The notes under the pieces: generated by a model | Databases searched by the model: none | What the model was told of the DNA's origin: nothing | Seen by the model: only the letters and a program-made list of their open reading frames with translations | Assembly: GCA_017744355.1 (NCBI GenBank) | Contig: JAGIBK010000007.1 | Span: 62,001 to 126,000, forward strand | Source: a bacterium | GTDB taxonomy: Bacteria > Cyanobacteriota > Sericytochromatia > S15B-MN24 > UBA4093 | DNA: 64,000 nucleotides | Direction of reading: 5' to 3' | Translations under genes and position numbers: made by a program | Shown: in pieces, positions 60,088 to 64,000 of the stretch | Layout: every line of letters begins with the position of its first letter | How positions within the stretch are numbered: the first letter of the stretch is position 1

Positions 60088-61584
60088 ATGCAGCTCAACC
60101 GGATGGTATCTGCCCTTTCCCTGGCCCTGACCGTCGCCTTGCTGGCTGCCCCTGTGTCGGCGGCCCCTCAGACCAAGACCATGGCCGGTCCGACCAAGAA
60201 GACCCCCGAGGTTCGCGACGGGGTCAAGGGGAACTGGCACGAGTACGTCGAGTACACCTACGAGAACATCGCCGATCGCCTCAAGGAGATCTACACCAAG
60301 GAGCTCGGCGGCACCTGGACCGAGGGGGACTTCGCCGCCCTGATCCCCAAGATCCAGGGTGGCCAGCTGACCTACGACCAGGTCACCTCCCTGGTGCGCG
60401 AGTCCAAGGACCTGCTTGATCACAACCCCGACTGGGCCAAGGAGTGGCACTCGCGCGAGATCGAGCCGGACAAGCTGCGCGCGGCCTTCGGCCCTTCCGG
60501 CGGTTGGATCGACGGCATCTCAGGTGATGCGACCAAGGCGGGAGTCTACCAGTCCTGGATCAACTCCGGGATCCCCGCCCAGAACGTCGAGGGCAACGGT
60601 GGCGACGGCATGTCGATCCTGGGCCAGGCCTCACGCCTCCTGCGCCTCTCCGAGCTGATGAACATGGGGATCCTGCCCGGTGGGCGCTTCAGCCTCCAGG
60701 GCGTCTTCACCCACTACATCAACCCCAACATGGCGAGCTTCACCTCGCCCTACTTCGCGCCCCTCACCGACCGCGATCGCAACGCCGCGGGCGGCAGCTG
60801 GACCGACATCCTGAGCCTGGTGCAGGCGGGATCCAACGCCGACCAGACCCAGCGCTCCATCTACGAGTGGTACTCCGAGGTCTGGGGTCAGGCCTACAAG
60901 ATCGACATGAAGAACGTCACCGCGGCCCAGCTCCGTGATGCGGCCCTTGCGATCTACAAGACCGCCGCCTCGACGGCTTCGCCCATCGCGCTGGACCTGA
61001 ACGACAACGGCCTGATCGGCGTCACCGGGCGCTCCACGGCCCAGGTTCGCCGCGACTTCAACGCCTTCGTCCGCGAGGGCTCGGTCCTCTTCGACCTCTT
61101 GGCCGACGGCCGCCGTATCCGCACCGAGTGGATGAACGCGGAGAACGACGCCCTCTTGGTCGATGACCGCAAGGGCGAGGTCACCAAGGCCGCCAAGGGT
61201 GACGGGGTCATCACCGGCAAGGTCCTCTTCGGCAACGCCGGCGGCTTCGAGAACGGCTACATCAAGCTCGCCATGATCCTGATGGAGCACAACCGCTACG
61301 CCTCAGCCGGCAAGGAAAAGCCCGTCTTCCAGACCGCCCTGCGCGGTTCTGCGCTGGAAGGCCTCAAGGCCTGGGTGGATCGCAACCACGACGCCAAGGT
61401 GCAGTCCGACGAGCTCTTCACCCTCTCGTCGCTCGGCATCACCGAGGTGGAGGTCTTCCCCAAGAAGGTCAAGAACGCCGCGGGCGAGACCCTCATCCAG
61501 TCCAGCTACACCCAGAACGGCAAGCGCAAGCTCGCCGAGGACGTCTGGTTCGCGGTCGATCTGAACGACACGACGGGTCAGTAA
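60088..61584 (+). CDS. Secreted Ca-binding-like domain protein, paralogue 4 (diverged)
   Basis: 498 residues; AAAGGAG lies 6 nt before the ATG, and a small hairpin TTTCAC-GGA-GTGAAA (60060-60074) precedes it. Signal peptide to about residue 25, then TKTMAGPTKKTPEVRDGVKG and HEYVEYTYENIADR, clearly the family N-terminus. The middle is longer (to about 300). The domain is diverged: SPIALDLNDNGLIGVTG, SVLFDLLADGRRIRTEWM, NDALLVDDRKGE, VLFGNAGGFENGY, then AWVDRNHDAKVQSDEL, a 12-residue EF-hand-like loop with Asp/Asn/Asp/Glu at the liganding positions, unlike the 11-residue version in the other three. Divergent from paralogue 3. Confidence 0.75.
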   Translation: MQLNRMVSALSLALTVALLAAPVSAAPQTKTMAGPTKKTPEVRDGVKGNWHEYVEYTYENIADRLKEIYTKELGGTWTEGDFAALIPKIQGGQLTYDQVTSLVRESKDLLDHNPDWAKEWHSREIEPDKLRAAFGPSGGWIDGISGDATKAGVYQSWINSGIPAQNVEGNGGDGMSILGQASRLLRLSELMNMGILPGGRFSLQGVFTHYINPNMASFTSPYFAPLTDRDRNAAGGSWTDILSLVQAGSNADQTQRSIYEWYSEVWGQAYKIDMKNVTAAQLRDAALAIYKTAASTASPIALDLNDNGLIGVTGRSTAQVRRDFNAFVREGSVLFDLLADGRRIRTEWMNAENDALLVDDRKGEVTKAAKGDGVITGKVLFGNAGGFENGYIKLAMILMEHNRYASAGKEKPVFQTALRGSALEGLKAWVDRNHDAKVQSDELFTLSSLGITEVEVFPKKVKNAAGETLIQSSYTQNGKRKLAEDVWFAVDLNDTTGQ

Positions 61585-61603
61585 GCGATTCTTGCTCCCT
61601 CTC

Positions 61604-61631
61604 GAGCCCCGGCACTCAGGTGCCGGGGCTC
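61604..61631. terminator. 12-bp hairpin after paralogue 4
   Basis: GAGCCCCGGCAC (61604-61615) pairs with its complement (61620-61631) across TCAG. No T-tract. Confidence 0.6.
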
Positions 61632-61731
61632 TCGCCGTTGATGCCCAGCTCGCCGCTTGTCGCAGGGGGTATCATTCGGGCAACGCCCGAGCCACAAGGG
61701 GCCGGGCGGGATGACGCGAGGGAGGTTCACC

Positions 61732-62340
61732 ATGGGAGTTGCCGTGAAGGCCTTGGCGATCGCCGCAACGGTGCTGGGTACGACGGCCTTGCCCGCATTC
61801 GCGGGGGACCACATGTGCGGGGGTGGGGGTGGGGCCGTTGCTGCGGGGACCGGGGCCTGCGTGATGCAGCCCTACACCAAGCAGTGGGGGCTCTCGGGGC
61901 GGGTCTTCGCCAATCAGGGGGGGAACGGCCACGTCTACACCATGATGGGCCTCGAGATGCTCAAGGTGAACGACGACGGCTGGAGCGGCGGCTTTGCCAT
62001 GTTCCGCGGCCTCAACCTCGGCGATCAGACCAACGTCGACGCCACGACCCATGGCGGCTTTTTGGTCGGCAAGGCGTTCGATCTGGGGGCCATGAGCCTC
62101 GGGCTCGGCGTGTTGCTGGGCGGCGGCTGCATCATCACCGTCAGCCCGACGCTCGGCTTCTCGAACTTCGGCGCCTTCTTCGCGGGCGAGCCGCGCGTCA
62201 GCTTGGGGCTCAACATGGACGAGCGCCACAGTCTCACGCTGACCGGCAGTTACCTGGCGACGACGCGCATGAGCCAGGTCTCCGGCCCGGCGGTGACGCT
62301 GACCTGGTCGACCAAGTTGCCGAAGCGCTGCATGCACTGA
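61732..62340 (+). CDS. Small secreted protein, probably beta-rich
   Basis: 202 residues from the ATG at 61732, with GGGAGG 6 nt upstream. Signal peptide to about residue 23 (PAFAG). The mature part starts GDHMCGGGGGAVAAGTGACV with two Cys, then short alternating strands (GFAMFRGLNLGDQTNVDATT, GAMSLGLGVLLGGGCIITVS, LTLTGSYLATTRM). It may be a small outer-membrane barrel or lipoprotein-like surface protein, though no lipobox is present. No family recognised. Last member of the secreted island. Confidence 0.6.
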   Translation: MGVAVKALAIAATVLGTTALPAFAGDHMCGGGGGAVAAGTGACVMQPYTKQWGLSGRVFANQGGNGHVYTMMGLEMLKVNDDGWSGGFAMFRGLNLGDQTNVDATTHGGFLVGKAFDLGAMSLGLGVLLGGGCIITVSPTLGFSNFGAFFAGEPRVSLGLNMDERHSLTLTGSYLATTRMSQVSGPAVTLTWSTKLPKRCMH

Positions 62341-62356
62341 GCGGTCGGCGCCCGGC

Positions 62357-64000
62357 TCAGAGGGCCATGGCGCTCAGCGGCTCCATGAAGGGCCTGAGAA
62401 GCTGGGAGACGATCAGCGCCTGGAACAGGAAAACGCGGGAGATCACCGGGGACAAGTAGGCCTCGATGAAGGTGCGCATGCGGGCGATGTGCGAATCGTA
62501 CGCGCGGCGAGGCTCGTCGAAGGCGGCGTCCTCCAGGTCCTCGAAGAGGGCGCCGGGCGCCTCTTCGAGGGCCATCCAGTAGAAGATCCCCGCCAGCTGG
62601 CGAAGCTCGGCGGCTTCGAACGCTTGCGCCTTGGCGCGCAGGGCGTCGAAGGCGTGCAGGTCGCAATGGGCGACCCGGCTCCAGTCCATCCGGTAGGTGC
62701 GGCGGTTCGCGCTCAGCAATTCGTCCGCCTCGATGGGGCCCAGGACCTTGCGCAGGTCGTAGGCCAGCTTGTAGAGGGCCGAGGCGGGGTCGTAGGTGCT
62801 GGATCCCTCGTAGAGCCGATCCAGCAGCTCGGCCTGCTCCAGGCCCGCCGGATTGAGGGCCAGGTGTGCCATGAGCGAGAGCGCCTTCTTGCGGGGCCAG
62901 CGTAGCTCGGGGGCGTCCACCCGCCGAAAGGCGGTCTCGCCGAAGGTCGAGAGGTGGAAGAGGGGCGGCGCGGAGCGCAGGCCCAGCGTTTGCAAGACGC
63001 GCGCCTCGTTGTGCCAGAGGAAGGCTCCCTCGTCGCTCTGAAGCAGGGTCTGCGCCGCCTGAACAGCATCCTCATCGCCCTGGAGGTGCCGGACCCAGGA
63101 CCGGTAGAGGGTGGCCCGGCACCGGTTGTCGGAGACGGTCCAGGGGATCGTCCTGAGCAGCTCGGCGGCCTCGTCCAGGGCGCCCGAGAAGATTTTGGAG
63201 CGGATCCAGCTGAGCTGGACGTTCTCCCAGAAGTGCGGCCGGCTCCTGACGGTGTGGAGGGCCTCGTAGTGATCGCGGACTCGGTTGGTCTCGCCGAGCA
63301 CTCCGTGGGCCTGCATGAGCCAGAACCGTGCGATGAGGGGGACCTCGTCGCGGCTCAGCGAGTCGGCGAAGCTCAGGACCATCTCGAAGTTGCGCTTGGC
63401 GGCCTGGTACCGCCCGATGAAGAACGACCGGATCCCGAACAGGAGCAGGTAGTTGCAGAGGGCGTCCGGCTGGGCGGGCTTGAAGGCCTTGAGGGGCATG
63501 GCCAGGAGCTTGCCAAGCGGCGGCGGGCTCGCCTCGTCGAGCATCAGACCGTGCAGCGAGAGGCTGTAGGTGTAGAGCAGCTCGCGGTCGAAGCCGTAGG
63601 CCTCGCAGAGATGGATATAGCGCTCGGTGTAGCCTGGCGATCGCGCGACGTGGTGGAACTCGATCTGGTGGATGGCGAGCTGGGCGAGCGCCTGCGCGTG
63701 GTAGTAGACGGTCTGACGGTTGCCTTCGGTCGGGCAAGAGAGAACGGCCCGCATGGTCTCGGCGGCTTCGTGGGGGCTGCCGCCGAACCAGTGGTAGGTG
63801 CCGAGGCTGCAGAGCAGGCGAGCCTTGAGGGCGTGGTCGTCGGGGGATGCCTCGCGCTGGAGGGTGGCGTGGAGGTGATCGAAGGCTTCGCTATCCCTCA
63901 GGCGGGCGGCCGCGTCCATGAGGCCGAGGAGGGCCGCCTGGCGATCCGCGGGGGTCTCGGCGAGGTCCAGGGCCCGTTGGTAGCAGGCGCGCGCCTCGTC
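62357..64000 (-). CDS. TPR/SARP-BTAD transcriptional regulator, N-terminus beyond the window
   Basis: 547 residues visible; the frame is open to the window edge, so the N-terminus is missing. Residues near the edge (DEARACYQRALDLAETPADR) are TPR-like and continue as helical repeats. Around 62.7-62.95 kb a winged-helix SARP-type domain is seen (ELRWPRKKALSLMAHLALNP, AELLDRLYEGSSTYDPASAL, YDLRKVLGPIEADELL), followed by a BTAD domain (CDLHAFDALRAKAQAFEAAE). The same C-terminal order occurs in the 791-residue regulator at 31-33 kb, so a missing N-terminal ATPase domain is expected. It probably controls the adjacent secreted island (inference). The C-terminus is hydrophobic. Confidence 0.75.
   Translation of the reverse strand, partial: DEARACYQRALDLAETPADRQAALLGLMDAAARLRDSEAFDHLHATLQREASPDDHALKARLLCSLGTYHWFGGSPHEAAETMRAVLSCPTEGNRQTVYYHAQALAQLAIHQIEFHHVARSPGYTERYIHLCEAYGFDRELLYTYSLSLHGLMLDEASPPPLGKLLAMPLKAFKPAQPDALCNYLLLFGIRSFFIGRYQAAKRNFEMVLSFADSLSRDEVPLIARFWLMQAHGVLGETNRVRDHYEALHTVRSRPHFWENVQLSWIRSKIFSGALDEAAELLRTIPWTVSDNRCRATLYRSWVRHLQGDEDAVQAAQTLLQSDEGAFLWHNEARVLQTLGLRSAPPLFHLSTFGETAFRRVDAPELRWPRKKALSLMAHLALNPAGLEQAELLDRLYEGSSTYDPASALYKLAYDLRKVLGPIEADELLSANRRTYRMDWSRVAHCDLHAFDALRAKAQAFEAAELRQLAGIFYWMALEEAPGALFEDLEDAAFDEPRRAYDSHIARMRTFIEAYLSPVISRVFLFQALIVSQLLRPFMEPLSAMAL

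Noticed and set aside
55702..61584. Cellulosome dockerin domains for the DLNGNGKID motif
   Set aside because: Dockerins have two paired 12-residue loops about 30 residues apart in a 70-residue domain; here the blocks extend over about 180 residues in the RTX-associated order and no cohesin is present.

Overview
The window is a GC-rich (roughly 65 percent) bacterial chromosome segment, densely coded on both strands, with no tRNA, rRNA, CRISPR array, transposase or phage gene that I can see. The octamer GCGATCGC (the cyanobacterial HIP1 word) is far more frequent than expected. Together with a Ski2-type helicase, cytochrome bd oxidase, a SAM-I riboswitch and about thirteen lipoproteins, this is compatible with a non-photosynthetic member of the cyanobacterial lineage (Sericytochromatia-like). 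That placement is inference. The cell is probably diderm: it encodes an Mla/MCE lipid transporter and several probable outer-membrane proteins.

Left part (1-23 kb): end of a PlsC-type acyltransferase, two secreted hydrolases, a Lys-rich lipoprotein, cydAB, a cluster of Cys/His-rich secreted proteins (6.3-9.1 kb, possibly metal related), a divergent AraC regulator/EmrE-family exporter pair, a secreted protein phosphatase, a CBS protein, and a leftward operon (18.6-12.9 kb) for dipeptidase, sugar-phosphate isomerase, nucleotidyltransferase, phosphohexomutase and D-Ala-D-Ala ligase. A barrel-like protein follows, then metK under a SAM-I riboswitch, then a membrane protein with a degenerate P-loop domain.

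Middle part (23-43 kb): tdh-kbl for threonine catabolism; a leftward operon of three lipoproteins (Ig-like, NHL propeller, and a paralogue lacking the propeller); an ATPase/BTAD regulator; a C39-like protease; rnhB divergent from a Ski2-type helicase; a 47-residue membrane protein; a glycine-rich lipoprotein; and an mlaE-mlaE-mlaF-mlaD operon with two different permeases. A protein of four tandem MshEN-like repeats follows.

Right part (43-64 kb): a partial Tad-like secretion locus (CpaE, TadB, TadC, and an S/P-rich membrane protein, without ATPase, pilin or secretin), NHL lipoproteins, a dCMP deaminase, and a 54-62 kb island of secreted proteins. Four of these are paralogues built around a calcium-binding-like domain known from large RTX-type adhesins but here free-standing. 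The island ends at a second BTAD regulator cut by the window edge.

The most notable non-coding signals are two copies of a 78-81 bp structured intergenic repeat whose stems covary (35.1 and 44.2 kb), a set of promoters whose -10 box lies 6-8 nt from the start codon (leaderless mRNAs), and many perfect hairpins at gene ends, only some with a T-tract.
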